NCBI RefSeq assembly: GCF_000826545.1
Contig: NZ_CDME01000011.1
Coordinates: forward strand, 1,564,657 to 1,628,656
DNA length: 64,000 nucleotides
Origin: Kibdelosporangium sp. MJ126-NF4
Lineage (GTDB): Bacteria; Actinomycetota; Actinomycetes; Mycobacteriales; Pseudonocardiaceae
Direction of reading: 5' to 3'
Made by a program: the position numbers and the translations under genes. Position 1 is the first letter of the stretch, and every line of letters starts with the position of its first letter. Below, one piece after another: positions 40,913-49,651 of the stretch. The notes under the pieces were generated by a model. It made no database searches. It was not told the DNA's origin and saw only the letters and a program-made list of their open reading frames with translations.

Positions 40913-42525
40913 CTGATGCGTCCTCCTCGAAGTGACTTTCCCCGCTGGACGTCATTCTGCACAGGCGCGACCTTGACCAGTAGGCAACAGCCCACTCCGA
41001 TGACCAAGGCCACTACCGGATACGCCAGCGAGACGTGGAACGCGTCCACGAACCCGCCGGAGAACACCCGTCGTGCGGCGTCCCCGACCATCCGGACAGT
41101 CTCGCCGGATGCTCCATCCGGGGCGGCGACGGCCGTTCCGTCCCTCAGCTGGTCGAACTCGATGCCCCGCCCGGCCGCTTGCTCAACTCCCGCGACGAAT
41201 CCCTCCCGCGCCTGCGCGGGCAGTTCCCCTGCCGCGCTCCTGGCGTGTGACGACAGCGCGCCGACGAGCTGGTTCTGCAACAGGACACCGAATCCGGCGG
41301 TGCCGATCACCGAGCCGAACTGGCGGGTCGCGTTGATCATCCCCGAGGCCGCACCGGCCATCGTCGGCTGGACGTCGTGCATCGCGATCGCGCTCAGCGG
41401 CGCGAACGTGAGACCGAGGCCCACACCCATCACCAGCAGGCTGGGCAGGAGACTCCACGCGGAACTGTCCACACCGGCCGTGAACCCGAAGGCGACGATC
41501 CCGACGGTGAACAACGACAAGCCACCCACCACGATGAACTTGCCGCCGTAGGAGTCCGCGAGCCGTCCGGCGTATGGTCCGATGAGGACGGTCATCAGCG
41601 ACAGCGGGGCGTTGACCATGCCCGCCTCCAGTGCGGACATTCCCAGCACGGACTGCGCGTACAGCTGAAACCCGATGGCCAGGCTCATGATGCCCACCGA
41701 CAGCGTCACCGCCGCCGCGTTCATCAACGAGAAGTTCCTGTTGGCGAACAACGTCAGCGGGACGAGCGGCTGTCGTGTACCCGGTCTGCGTTCGGACAGC
41801 ACGAATGCCGTCAGCAGCACCACTCCGGCGACCAGCAGCACCTCGACCGTCAGGTTCCAGTCGAGCCGCTGGCCTTCCTGCAGACCGTAGGTCAGGCAGC
41901 TCAGGCCCGCGACCAGCAGCGCTGTTCCGCGCAGGTCGAACCGGCCCGACCGGGGTGTCCGCCCGCCCGCCGGAATGATCAACGGAGCCGCGACGAGAAC
42001 GATGAGTCCGATGGGGACGTTGATGGTGAAGATCCACCGCCAGTCGAACGTGCTGATCAGGAAACCGCCGAGCGGCGGCCCGGTGATCGTGGCGACACCG
42101 GCGACCGCGCCCCACACGCCCAGTGCCGAGCCTCGCCGTTCGGCCGGGAACACGCTCACGATGATCGACATCGTCTGCGGGATCAGCAGCGCCGCACCGA
42201 GTCCCTGCACGGAGCGCGCCGCGATCAGCTGCGCCGCGTCCTGCGCCAGCGCACACATCAACGACGCCACCGTGAAGACGGCGACGCCCACGAGGTACAT
42301 CCGGCGTTTGCCGAACAGGTCGCCCATCCTGCCGCCGACGATCAGGAGCACCGCGAGGACCAGCACGTACGTGTTGCTCACCCACAGCACTTCGTTGTAG
42401 GTGATGTGCAACTGGCCGAGAATGTCCGGGATCGCCACGCCGATCACGGTCGTGTCCAGCAGTGTCATGAAGAAACCCAGGCAGAGGGCGATCAGCACTG
42501 CCCATGGGTTGCCCTTCACCGCCAT
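40909..42525 (-). CDS. MFS drug-efflux transporter (EmrB/QacA, 14-helix type)
   Basis: 538 residues with about fourteen membrane helices, the motif GGRMGDLFGKRRMYLVG after helix 2 and GLGAALLIPQTMSIIVSVFP as motif C. It exports drugs or secondary metabolites by proton antiport. The upstream PadR gene overlaps it by 10 bp, and the reductase gene overlaps its end by 4 bp, so all three are one operon. Confidence 0.92.
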   Translation of the reverse strand: MAVKGNPWAVLIALCLGFFMTLLDTTVIGVAIPDILGQLHITYNEVLWVSNTYVLVLAVLLIVGGRMGDLFGKRRMYLVGVAVFTVASLMCALAQDAAQLIAARSVQGLGAALLIPQTMSIIVSVFPAERRGSALGVWGAVAGVATITGPPLGGFLISTFDWRWIFTINVPIGLIVLVAAPLIIPAGGRTPRSGRFDLRGTALLVAGLSCLTYGLQEGQRLDWNLTVEVLLVAGVVLLTAFVLSERRPGTRQPLVPLTLFANRNFSLMNAAAVTLSVGIMSLAIGFQLYAQSVLGMSALEAGMVNAPLSLMTVLIGPYAGRLADSYGGKFIVVGGLSLFTVGIVAFGFTAGVDSSAWSLLPSLLVMGVGLGLTFAPLSAIAMHDVQPTMAGAASGMINATRQFGSVIGTAGFGVLLQNQLVGALSSHARSAAGELPAQAREGFVAGVEQAAGRGIEFDQLRDGTAVAAPDGASGETVRMVGDAARRVFSGGFVDAFHVSLAYPVVALVIGVGCCLLVKVAPVQNDVQRGKSLRGGRIR

Positions 42526-43073
42526 GTGAGGCGGCCTCCTCGGATGTCGTCGGCCAGCGCCTTCGTCAGCTCGACATCGGCCCTGATGTGGGCCTGCATG
42601 TGCTGGATCTCCACCAGGGCGATCGCGGGCAGGCCTTGCTTGATCGCCGCGTCGTAGCCAGTCTGCACGGCGGCGAGTTCGCCATCCAGCGCGATCGCGC
42701 GTCGGTCGAGGAGATCGGCGGCGTCCTTTTCGGGCAGCATTCCCATGAACGCGAGCGCGGTCCGGTACGCCGGATACTCCGGGGTGACCGTGATCAGCAG
42801 TTCACGCAGCCGTTCCCGCGCCACCTCCCGACCGGTCTCGGTGATCGCGTAGACTGTCCGTTCCGGTCGTTTGCCCTCCCTGGTCGTCTCGGTCGGCGTG
42901 ACCAGTTCGGCCTTCGCCAGCGTCTCGACCGTGTGGTAGAGCGCGCCGTGTGTCACCTTGACGATCCGGTCAAGCCCTTGTTCCCGCATCTGTTGCCGCA
43001 GCTCGTACGGGTGTTGCGGCTGCTGGTCGAGCAGCCGCAACACCGTGAGCCCCAGCGAGGTCAGCGTTCGCAT
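42516..43073 (-). CDS. PadR-family transcriptional regulator
   Basis: 185 residues. The winged helix (QPQHPYELRQQMREQGL, VTHGALYHTVETLAKAEL, GKRPERTVYAITETGRE) is the classic PadR N-terminal domain; a helical C-terminal domain mediates dimerisation. It heads the MFS and reductase operon and probably represses it, binding the palindrome at 43105-43122 in its own promoter. Inducer unknown. Confidence 0.93.
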   Translation of the reverse strand: MRTLTSLGLTVLRLLDQQPQHPYELRQQMREQGLDRIVKVTHGALYHTVETLAKAELVTPTETTREGKRPERTVYAITETGREVARERLRELLITVTPEYPAYRTALAFMGMLPEKDAADLLDRRAIALDGELAAVQTGYDAAIKQGLPAIALVEIQHMQAHIRADVELTKALADDIRGGRLTWR

Positions 43074-43104
43074 GTTCGCCCCCTGGCTCTGTGGTCCGGT
43101 TAGA

Positions 43105-43122
43105 ATAGTCTAAGCGGACTAT
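43105..43122. promoter_or_regulatory. candidate PadR operator
   Basis: ATAGTC (43105-43110), a 6-bp spacer and GACTAT (43117-43122) form a perfect inverted repeat 32 bp upstream of the padR-like start. Autoregulation is the simplest reading. Confidence 0.5.
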
Positions 43123-43165
43123 ATAGGCCAGCGGACGTCAGGCTTGCCGGAAGCTACTGGTGCCG

Positions 43166-43498
43166 CTAGTTCGTACGGGTGGTCTTGCGGCGGCGGCTGA
43201 TCAGCATCCAGCCGGTCACCACGACGGCCGCGATGGTGCAGCACATCCACAGGAACGCCCAGTCGCTGAGGATGTTGCTGCCTTCCGAGCGTTCGGTCGG
43301 GCCGAAGACGAGCATCAGCACCACGTACACCGCGGCGGGCACCAGTGCGCGCAGGCCGGGGAGTGTGATCGTGTTGATGGCTATGGGGATCGCGAACGCC
43401 AGCGCGACGCCTGTCGCGGCGGTCTCGTCACCGCTCTTGATGTACCCGGCGACACCGGCGGCCAGCGCGCCGAGCAGGACACTGAGCAGTCGCTTCAT
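43166..43498 (-). CDS. small membrane protein (110 aa)
   Basis: Three to four hydrophobic segments (LLSVLLGALAAGVAGYI, GVALAFAIPIAINTIT, LVPAAVYVVLMLVFG, WAFLWMCCTIAAVVVTGWML), a positively charged end, and no known domain. The start ATG lacks an obvious ribosome-binding site. It lies 42 bp downstream of the FGGY kinase on the same strand and may be the last gene of that operon. Confidence 0.55.
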   Translation of the reverse strand: MKRLLSVLLGALAAGVAGYIKSGDETAATGVALAFAIPIAINTITLPGLRALVPAAVYVVLMLVFGPTERSEGSNILSDWAFLWMCCTIAAVVVTGWMLISRRRKTTRTN

Positions 43499-43540
43499 GG
43501 CATGCAGGTGCCCGCTCGGCCAGTGCGTTCAAACCAGCGT

Positions 43541-44938
43541 TCAAACCAGTCGGGCGTGGATGTCCCGCAGCGCTTCGTAGGAATCCCGGTACACCGAGTA
43601 CAGCTTGTCCAGCGAGCGGATTGGCGTGAACACCTTGCCCACTTTGACCGTCGCCGCGGCCGCCTCGGCGACCGACGGGTAAATCCCTGCGTCGACCGCG
43701 CCAAGCAGCGCGGCGCCGAGTGCCCCGCTTTCGAGCACCGCCAACCGCTCGACCGGACGGCCGAGCACATCGGCGAAGATCTGTCCCCACAACGATTCGT
43801 AGGCCCCGCCGCCGGTGAAGGTCACGGACTCCAGCGTGAACCCGCACGCCTGCTCGACGGCCTCGAGCACATGCCTGCCGGACATGGCCACGCCTTCCAG
43901 TACCGCGCGGGACATGTCCGCCTGCGTCGTGTCCGAACTCAGGCCGAGGAACGTCGCCCGAGCCGAGGAATCCCACAGCGGCGCGCGTTCGCCCATCAGG
44001 TGCGGGGTGAAGACCAGGCCGGAGGTGCCGGATTCGGCGGAACCGAACACCGACCTGAGGTCGAGGCCGCTCACCCGGCTCCACCAGCGCACCGCGTCGC
44101 CCGCTGCCTGCGTCGGCCCGGCGTGCACCGAAACCCCTTCGTACGGCGGGAAAGTCACGATCCCGGGCGCCGAGCCCGGCGACGCGGACGCCCCGGCGAC
44201 GACCAGCGACGTCCCGCACATCAACATGCCCTGCCGCCCGGCCCATGGCAGCCCGGTGCCGATGACCGCACCGAACGCGTCCATGGTGCCGACCATCCGC
44301 GACTCCATCGGCAGGATCGGTGGCAGCCGGTCGGCGAGGCCGTCGACCAGTGCGACGGCCTCGGGGACGTAGCCGTTCACGTTGGCGATCCGGACTGACG
44401 ACAGCAGATCCGTCGCCACCCGTCCGGTCATCCGCGCGGTGACGAAGTCCTTCGGGCTCAGCACCCATCGCGTCCGGGCCCACAACTCGGGGCGTTCCCT
44501 GGCGAACCACTCCGCGCGGGCGGGCAGGAACGACGCGTCGAGCCGGATCGGGCCGCCCCAGATCCGTTGCTTGTCGGCCGCCGTGAACCGGTTGTCCAGC
44601 TCGGCTGCGATCGCGGCGCAGCGCTGGTCCTGCCAGATGATCGCCGACGCCAGCGGTTCCAGCGACTCGTCGACGAACACGTGTGTGTTGACCTGGCTGA
44701 CGATCCCGGTCGAGCGGGCGGAGATGCCGTGCTGCGACATGTGGGCCAGGCCGTCCTCGGTGGCCTTCAGCCAGAAGTTCGGATCCTGCACGGCCCAGCC
44801 CGGTTGCGGCCTGCCGGTCTGATAGGGCGCGCTGTACGTGCGCGACCTGTGGCCGTTCACGGTGAATGCCACGACCTTGACCGACGTGGTGCCGATGTCG
44901 ATCCCCACCATGTGATCTTCACTGTGAACTTCACTCAC
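43541..44938 (-). CDS. FGGY-family carbohydrate kinase (xylulokinase-like)
   Basis: 465 residues. N-terminal ATP-site strand MVGIDIGTTSVKVVAFT, IIWQDQRC (family signature 1 region), CGTSLVVAG, and the C-terminal signature VTFTGGGAYESLWGQIFADVLGRPVE. These kinases phosphorylate sugars such as xylulose, gluconate or glycerol; the exact one cannot be read. The GTG at 44938 overlaps the upstream Lsr2-like gene by 4 bp (GTGTGAGTG). An alternative start is ATG 44911. A 12-bp tandem repeat (CGTTCAAACCAG twice) spans the stop codon. Confidence 0.88.
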   Translation of the reverse strand: MSEVHSEDHMVGIDIGTTSVKVVAFTVNGHRSRTYSAPYQTGRPQPGWAVQDPNFWLKATEDGLAHMSQHGISARSTGIVSQVNTHVFVDESLEPLASAIIWQDQRCAAIAAELDNRFTAADKQRIWGGPIRLDASFLPARAEWFARERPELWARTRWVLSPKDFVTARMTGRVATDLLSSVRIANVNGYVPEAVALVDGLADRLPPILPMESRMVGTMDAFGAVIGTGLPWAGRQGMLMCGTSLVVAGASASPGSAPGIVTFPPYEGVSVHAGPTQAAGDAVRWWSRVSGLDLRSVFGSAESGTSGLVFTPHLMGERAPLWDSSARATFLGLSSDTTQADMSRAVLEGVAMSGRHVLEAVEQACGFTLESVTFTGGGAYESLWGQIFADVLGRPVERLAVLESGALGAALLGAVDAGIYPSVAEAAAATVKVGKVFTPIRSLDKLYSVYRDSYEALRDIHARLV

Positions 44939-45135
44939 ACGGCGGACACTACCCGGCCTGTCTGCCGCGCGACCTGGATGTACGCGGCCAGTCTTGCGCG
45001 CAGTTCGGCCGCGTTCGCCGAGGTCAGGTCGATCTCGTAGGTCGCGCCGTCGAGCGCGAACGTGACCCGGTGCACGTCCGGTGCCGAGGTGCCGTCGATG
45101 TCGTCGACGAGCAGGAAGCTGACTCGCATGGCCAT
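44935..45135 (-). CDS. Lsr2 N-terminal-domain-only protein (66 aa)
   Basis: The sequence MAMRVSFLLVDDIDGTSA, then TFALDGATYEIDLTSANAAE and LRARLAAYI matches the dimerisation domain of Lsr2, the actinobacterial nucleoid silencer, but the C-terminal DNA-binding domain (the AT-hook-like RGR region) is absent: the protein ends RQTGRVVSAV. It could interfere with full Lsr2 by forming mixed oligomers. ATG 45135 is chosen (a second ATG at 45129). It is coupled by 4 bp to the FGGY kinase. Confidence 0.8.
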   Translation of the reverse strand: MAMRVSFLLVDDIDGTSAPDVHRVTFALDGATYEIDLTSANAAELRARLAAYIQVARQTGRVVSAV

Positions 45136-45341
45136 TGTGGACGCCCCTATCGCGGCATCGGCGTGATGTGTACGACGATTCGGTGAATCGATCATTGTCG
45201 TCGGGCCGGTGTCAACGGGAAACGATTATGCACGGAAGAAGAACTGCCCGGATCCGCCACACGGTCGACGCCGAACGTGGGCACGCGCAAGCGGAACTTT
45301 CCGGTTGTCCTGGTCACGGCCCGCTCGTCACTGTGGTGGCC

Positions 45342-45782
45342 ATGGCGAATGAGACAACACACGGCACGGTGAACGAAATGGCGAACGGGACCTCACGGCA
45401 GCGGATGTCCGGCAAGCTGAAGCTGGCCGTCGGTGTCCTGGTTTTCCAGGCGCTGTCGAACGGTTTCCTCGGGTTCCTGATCATCGACATGATCACCGGC
45501 AGGGCGAGCCACGGTGCCCGCACACCGAACTCCGGCCTGGTGTACGTCATCGGGTTCCTGTCGCTCGGGATCGCTCTGACGTTGCTGGCCTGCGCGCTGT
45601 TCTCGGGGACACGGCAGCGCTGGATCCGGCCGACGGTGGTCGGGATCGAGGTGGTCGGGCTGATCGGCGGGGTGGTCAACCTCTTCGGCGGCCAGATCAC
45701 GGCCGTCGTCGGGATCGGGCTCGCGATCGCGGTGCTCACCCTGTTCGGTTCGGACGACGCCCGCGAATGGTTCAGTGAGTGA
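45342..45782 (+). CDS. small four-helix membrane protein
   Basis: 146 residues from ATG 45342; sequence upstream is not coding-like. A hydrophilic start (NETTHGTVNEMANGTSRQR) is followed by about four helices (KLAVGVLVFQALSNGFLGFL, GLVYVIGFLSLGIALTLLA, VVGIEVVGLIGGVVNLFGG, ITAVVGIGLAIAVLTLF). No known domain. A long imperfect hairpin follows the stop. Confidence 0.6.
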   Translation: MANETTHGTVNEMANGTSRQRMSGKLKLAVGVLVFQALSNGFLGFLIIDMITGRASHGARTPNSGLVYVIGFLSLGIALTLLACALFSGTRQRWIRPTVVGIEVVGLIGGVVNLFGGQITAVVGIGLAIAVLTLFGSDDAREWFSE

Positions 45783-46202
45783 ACAGCAGCCGGTAACCCC
45801 GGCCCCGCCCGGAAACCGGCGTCGTCGGCGGCACGTGTGGTGTCCGATCCGGCTGCTGTGTGCCCCGTCACAGACTTGATCATCGTCGCAGGCCATGGCT
45901 TCGCCGACCGCCTTCCCGGGTGGCTCCAAGCGTGTGAACGGCTCCACGAACGGTCCTCGCGGTACCCCGTTCAGCCGTCGTCACCTTGGGCCGCACGGGG
46001 AGTGCGGTCCGGCGCGCCATAACCTCGCGACCACGGTTCGTCAATCGTGAATTCAGGGCATCGGCTCCGTCGGCGGAGTGACGCTCCGGCGTCGAATACC
46101 GTCACAAGACAACACTGACAGTGGTATCGGACGTGATCAACAGCTGGATACCGTACTCCTGGTTTGGCGTAAACCACATGAGTGAACGGTGAATGCGACG
46201 TC
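45783..46202. other. intergenic region with terminator-like hairpin
   Basis: Begins with an 11-bp perfect inverted repeat ACAGCAGCCGG (45783-45793) and CCGGCTGCTGT (45849-45859) enclosing a GC-rich inner hairpin, likely a terminator for 45342-45782. From about 45860 to 46202 I see no gene with actinomycete codon use and no clear promoter motif; the prenyltransferase promoter must lie here. Confidence 0.5.
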
Positions 46203-47285
46203 ATGGCCGACTTTTCCCTGTATGAGCACACCAGTGGGCAGTTGGGCAGGCTGTGCCAGGTTCTCGGTTTCGCCCATGACCCACTCCCTGTCGAATTGCT
46301 CGGGCTCATGCTCGGCCCGGCGGGTCGGAGTAGGCTCAGTGAATCGCCCGACTGGTCGTCCAACGTTTCCGACGATGCTACACCCGTTGAATTCTCGGTC
46401 GCGTTCGACGCGAACGGCGAATTCGCGGTACGCGTCCTCGGCGAATCCGTCGGAGTCCGCCCGGAGCGGAGTTTCCTCGACGCCGTCGCAGGCAGGCTCG
46501 GGCTCATCACCGACCGCTTCGACGCGGTGCAGAACCTCTTCATGCCAGGCGTGGACGGCGGTGCCGGCGAGTTCACTCTGTGGTACTCGCTGATCTTCCG
46601 CGCGGGCGTGCCGCCGAGGCTGAAGGTGTACTTCAATCCGCAGGTCGCCGGGGTCGGCCTGGCCGACGAGCTGGTCAGGGAGGCGATGGCCAGGCTCGGG
46701 ATCACCGGAGCCCACGAGTCCGTCCGCGGCGCGGCGCTGACGAGGGCGGGCCGCGACCGGTTCAGCTTCTTCGCGCTCGACCTGGACAACACCCCGCAGT
46801 CACGCGTGAAACTGTACGTCTCGCACGAGGAAGCGGAAACCGAGGACGTGGTCCGCGCGTCCGCGCTCGTGCCGGGAATCGCGCCGGAGAGAATACGCGA
46901 GTTTTGCGCGATCTCCGGCGCCGGAAATGGTCCGTTCAGCAGTCGACCGCTGATCTCGAGCTATTCCTTCAGTGCGGACGATTCGGTGAAGCCGAGTAGT
47001 TACAGCCTGTACGTCCCGATTCGCGACTATGTCGCCGACGACGAGGTTGCACGGGCGAGAGTACTGGCCGTCATGGCCCAGTTCGACCTCGATTCGACAA
47101 AACTGGACCGGGTCATAGCGGCGGTTTCGGCGCGCGCCCTTCGTGACGGTGTCGGGCTGATCCCGCACATTTCACTCCGGCTTGGTCCCCGTGGTTCCGG
47201 AATCACCGTCTACCTCTCGTCCGAGGCCCGTTCCGTACTTCCGCCGAGACGCCGTTCGGTGCTCGGGCTCGTCTCCACCGGCTGA
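46203..47285 (+). CDS. ABBA-type aromatic prenyltransferase (indole/tryptophan DMATS-like)
   Basis: 360 residues from ATG 46203 (a GTG at 46182 is possible). Segments such as GEFTLWYSLIFRAGVPPRLKVYFNPQ and SRVKLYVSHEEAETEDVVR, with alternating basic and aromatic residues on predicted strands, are typical of the dimethylallyltryptophan-synthase family, where they bind the prenyl diphosphate. These soluble enzymes attach a dimethylallyl group to tryptophan or indoles. It is followed 19 bp later by tryptophanase, an arrangement known from Streptomyces prenylindole clusters, so the product is probably a prenylated tryptophan then indole. Position of prenylation is not predictable. Confidence 0.8.
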   Translation: MADFSLYEHTSGQLGRLCQVLGFAHDPLPVELLGLMLGPAGRSRLSESPDWSSNVSDDATPVEFSVAFDANGEFAVRVLGESVGVRPERSFLDAVAGRLGLITDRFDAVQNLFMPGVDGGAGEFTLWYSLIFRAGVPPRLKVYFNPQVAGVGLADELVREAMARLGITGAHESVRGAALTRAGRDRFSFFALDLDNTPQSRVKLYVSHEEAETEDVVRASALVPGIAPERIREFCAISGAGNGPFSSRPLISSYSFSADDSVKPSSYSLYVPIRDYVADDEVARARVLAVMAQFDLDSTKLDRVIAAVSARALRDGVGLIPHISLRLGPRGSGITVYLSSEARSVLPPRRRSVLGLVSTG

Positions 47286-47304
47286 CTCTACGAAGAGGAG
47301 AACC

Positions 47305-48684
47305 ATGCGGGCGTTTCCGCCGTACCGGGCCCAGGTCGTCGCCGAGATCCCGATCACCACCCGCGCCGACCGCGAACGCGCGCTGGCGCAGGCCGGGTAC
47401 AACGCGTTCAACCTTCCGTCCACTATGGTCACCATCGACCTGTTGACCGACTCGGGAACCGGTGCGGTGTCCACCGGGCAGGAGGCCGCCGCCGCGGCCG
47501 CCGACCGCTCGTACGCGGGATCCGAGTCGTTCTTCCGGTTCCGCCAGGCTGTCGTCGGCCTGACGTCCTACCCGCACGTCCTGCCGGTGCACCAGGGCCG
47601 GGCCGCGGAACGGGTGCTGTTCACCAGTGTGCTGAAACCCGGCCGGATCAGCGTCAGCAACACGCACTTCGACACCACGAGGGCCAACGTCGAACTGCTC
47701 GGCTGCGAGGCGAGAGACCTGCCGTGCGAGGGATTCCTCGACCTCGACAGCCACGAACCCTTCAAGGGCAACATCGACATCGCACGACTGGCCGACACGC
47801 TGTCCGGCCCGGACGGCGACCGGGTCGGGATGGTCCTGATCACCATCACCAACAACGGAGGCGGTGGCCAGCCCGTGTCGATGGCCAACCTCCGCCAGGC
47901 GGTGGCGTTGTGCCGCAAGCACAAAGTCCCGATCTTCCTCGACGCGGCGCGGTTCGCGGAGAACGCCTGGCTGGTCACCCGCAGGGAACCCGGGTACGAG
48001 AACAAGACACCGCGCGAGGTCGCCGCGGAGGCGTTCGACCTCGTCGACGGATGCGTCGCGAGCCTGAAGAAGGACGGCATCTCGCCGATGGGCGCGTTCA
48101 TCGGCGTGCGCGACCCCGATCTGGCCAAGCGGTGCGAGACGCTGCTGATCGCCACCGAGGGGTTCCGGACCTACGGCGGGCTGGCCGCGCACGACCTCGA
48201 ACGAGTCGCCAAGGGCGTCGCGGAAGTGCTCGAACCCGGCTACCTGCACACCCGCGAGGCCGAGGCAGTCCGCCTTGCCCAGCAAGCCAACGACGCCGGT
48301 GTGGACATCGTGCAGCCGCCCGGCCTGCACGCGCTGTACCTGAACGCGGGACGGCTGTTGCAGCACCTGCCCGCAGGCCGGTTCCCCGGCCACGCGTTGG
48401 CGTGCGAGATGTACCTGCGCGGCGGAATCCGTTGCGTGGAACTGGGTTCGCTGTACCTCGGCGAGCTCGACGACGACAACGAGCTGGTCACCCCGGCGCC
48501 GTTCGAGCTCGTCCGAGTCGCGCTGCCCCGCCGCGTCTACACGCAGGCCCACCTGGACTACGTGGCCGACGTGCTCGCCGACATCGCCAAGGACCCGAGC
48601 CAGGTCCCCGGTTACCGGATCATCGACGCGCCGAAGATCCTGCGACACTTCAACCTCCGCCTGGAACCCATCGTGAGTGTTTAG
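47305..48684 (+). CDS. tnaA: tryptophanase (tryptophan indole-lyase)
   Basis: 459 residues, the usual length. The PLP lysine is expected in VASLKKDGISPMG (Lys256, equivalent to the second Lys of the E. coli SGKKD), and ITNNGGGGQPVSM and FLDAARFAENA are conserved cofactor-binding segments. It splits tryptophan into indole, pyruvate and ammonia; with the adjacent prenyltransferase it would release prenylated indole. ATG 47305 follows GAGGAGA. A 19-bp hairpin overlaps the stop. Confidence 0.93.
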   Translation: MRAFPPYRAQVVAEIPITTRADRERALAQAGYNAFNLPSTMVTIDLLTDSGTGAVSTGQEAAAAAADRSYAGSESFFRFRQAVVGLTSYPHVLPVHQGRAAERVLFTSVLKPGRISVSNTHFDTTRANVELLGCEARDLPCEGFLDLDSHEPFKGNIDIARLADTLSGPDGDRVGMVLITITNNGGGGQPVSMANLRQAVALCRKHKVPIFLDAARFAENAWLVTRREPGYENKTPREVAAEAFDLVDGCVASLKKDGISPMGAFIGVRDPDLAKRCETLLIATEGFRTYGGLAAHDLERVAKGVAEVLEPGYLHTREAEAVRLAQQANDAGVDIVQPPGLHALYLNAGRLLQHLPAGRFPGHALACEMYLRGGIRCVELGSLYLGELDDDNELVTPAPFELVRVALPRRVYTQAHLDYVADVLADIAKDPSQVPGYRIIDAPKILRHFNLRLEPIVSV

Positions 48685-48712
48685 TCCGGTTAGAACCGGA
48701 CTGAACACTCAC
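48673..48712. terminator. bidirectional terminator between tnaA and the conservon
   Basis: A 19-bp stem with one mismatch (GTGAGTGTTTAGTCCGGTT at 48673-48691 with 48694-48712) begins inside the last codons of tnaA and ends just inside the cvnD stop. It probably ends both convergent transcripts. Confidence 0.7.
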
Positions 48713-49290
48713 GACACCGGGAGTTCGCTCATCGCGTGTTTGATCAGCTTGATCAGGGTCAGCTTGGCCGAGTCCCGTTTGCGCGCGTCGCACAGCATGA
48801 TCGGCACGTGCGACGGGACGGCCAGCGCCGCGCGGAGCTCGTTCTCCTCGTAGCGTTCCGAGTCGTCGAAACAGTTCACCGCGACGATGAACGGGATCCG
48901 GCGCCGCTCGAAGAAGTCGATCGCCGCGAAGCTGCTGTCCAGCCGACGGGTGTCGACCAGCACCACACAGCCGATCGCGCCGCGGGCCAGCTCGTCCCAC
49001 ATGAACCAGAACCGGTCCTGGCCCGGCGTGCCGAACAGGTACAGCACGTACTTCGGCGAGATGGTGATCCGCCCGAAGTCCAGCGCGACCGTGGTGGTGG
49101 TCTTGCCCTCGATACCCGCGAGGTCGTCGATGCCGTCGCTGGCGACGGTCAGCACCTCCTCCGTGGTCAACGGCGGGATCTCGCTGACCGATCCGACCAG
49201 CGTGGTCTTCCCGACGCCGAAGCCGCCCGCCACGATGATCTTGACGGGGGTCGGGATCATCGGCCCGCCGTCAGAGGTTGGAGAGTCCAT
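48709..49290 (-). CDS. cvnD: conservon GTP-binding protein CvnD
   Basis: 193 residues from ATG 49290. P-loop AGGFGVGKTTLVGSVSE, GTPGQDRFWFMWDEL and the VNCFDD segment (NKXD-like) mark the Ras-like small GTPases of conservons. It is the last gene of cvnABCD and overlaps CvnC by 20 bp. In Streptomyces these proteins act as a membrane-linked switch complex that affects development; the partner here is unknown. Confidence 0.93.
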   Translation of the reverse strand: MDSPTSDGGPMIPTPVKIIVAGGFGVGKTTLVGSVSEIPPLTTEEVLTVASDGIDDLAGIEGKTTTTVALDFGRITISPKYVLYLFGTPGQDRFWFMWDELARGAIGCVVLVDTRRLDSSFAAIDFFERRRIPFIVAVNCFDDSERYEENELRAALAVPSHVPIMLCDARKRDSAKLTLIKLIKHAMSELPVS

Positions 49291-49651
49291 CAAGTACCGC
49301 CTGTAGTAGTTCGCGATCGGGTGCCTCGGCCCGCTGCGCGGGCGACCGGACGATGACGGCGCCGCGTTCGATCAGGTCGGCGCACAGTACCCGGATCACG
49401 CCGAGTGGGAGATTCATGTGCACCGCCAGTTCGGCGACGGACAGCGGCCGCTGGCACTGCCGCTTGATCTTCAGGTGTTCCGGGGTGAGACCGGTCTGCT
49501 CGGTCCGCCCCGCCGACCGCAGCGTCATCACCTGGGTGGCGACGTCCAGTTTCCCGCCTGCCGACGGAACCGGGGTGCGGCCCGCGGTGATCGCGTACGG
49601 CCGGACCAGCGGTCCGGCGGCCTCGTCGTACCAGCCGTCGTCCACGCTCAC
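49271..49651 (-). CDS. cvnC: conservon DUF742 protein CvnC
   Basis: 126 residues. The GTG at 49651 overlaps the CvnB stop (GTGA). Signatures: GPLVRPYAITAGRTPV near the start, a central winged-helix-like region (QCQRPLSVAELAVHMNLPLG, CADLIERGAVIVRSP). It is thought to connect the sensor kinase to the GTPase in conservon complexes. Confidence 0.9.
   Translation of the reverse strand: MSVDDGWYDEAAGPLVRPYAITAGRTPVPSAGGKLDVATQVMTLRSAGRTEQTGLTPEHLKIKRQCQRPLSVAELAVHMNLPLGVIRVLCADLIERGAVIVRSPAQRAEAPDRELLQAVLDGLSNL

Noticed and set aside
43527..43550. 12-bp tandem repeat at the FGGY kinase stop
   Set aside because: A single small duplication of no clear consequence: removing one copy keeps the same stop codon.
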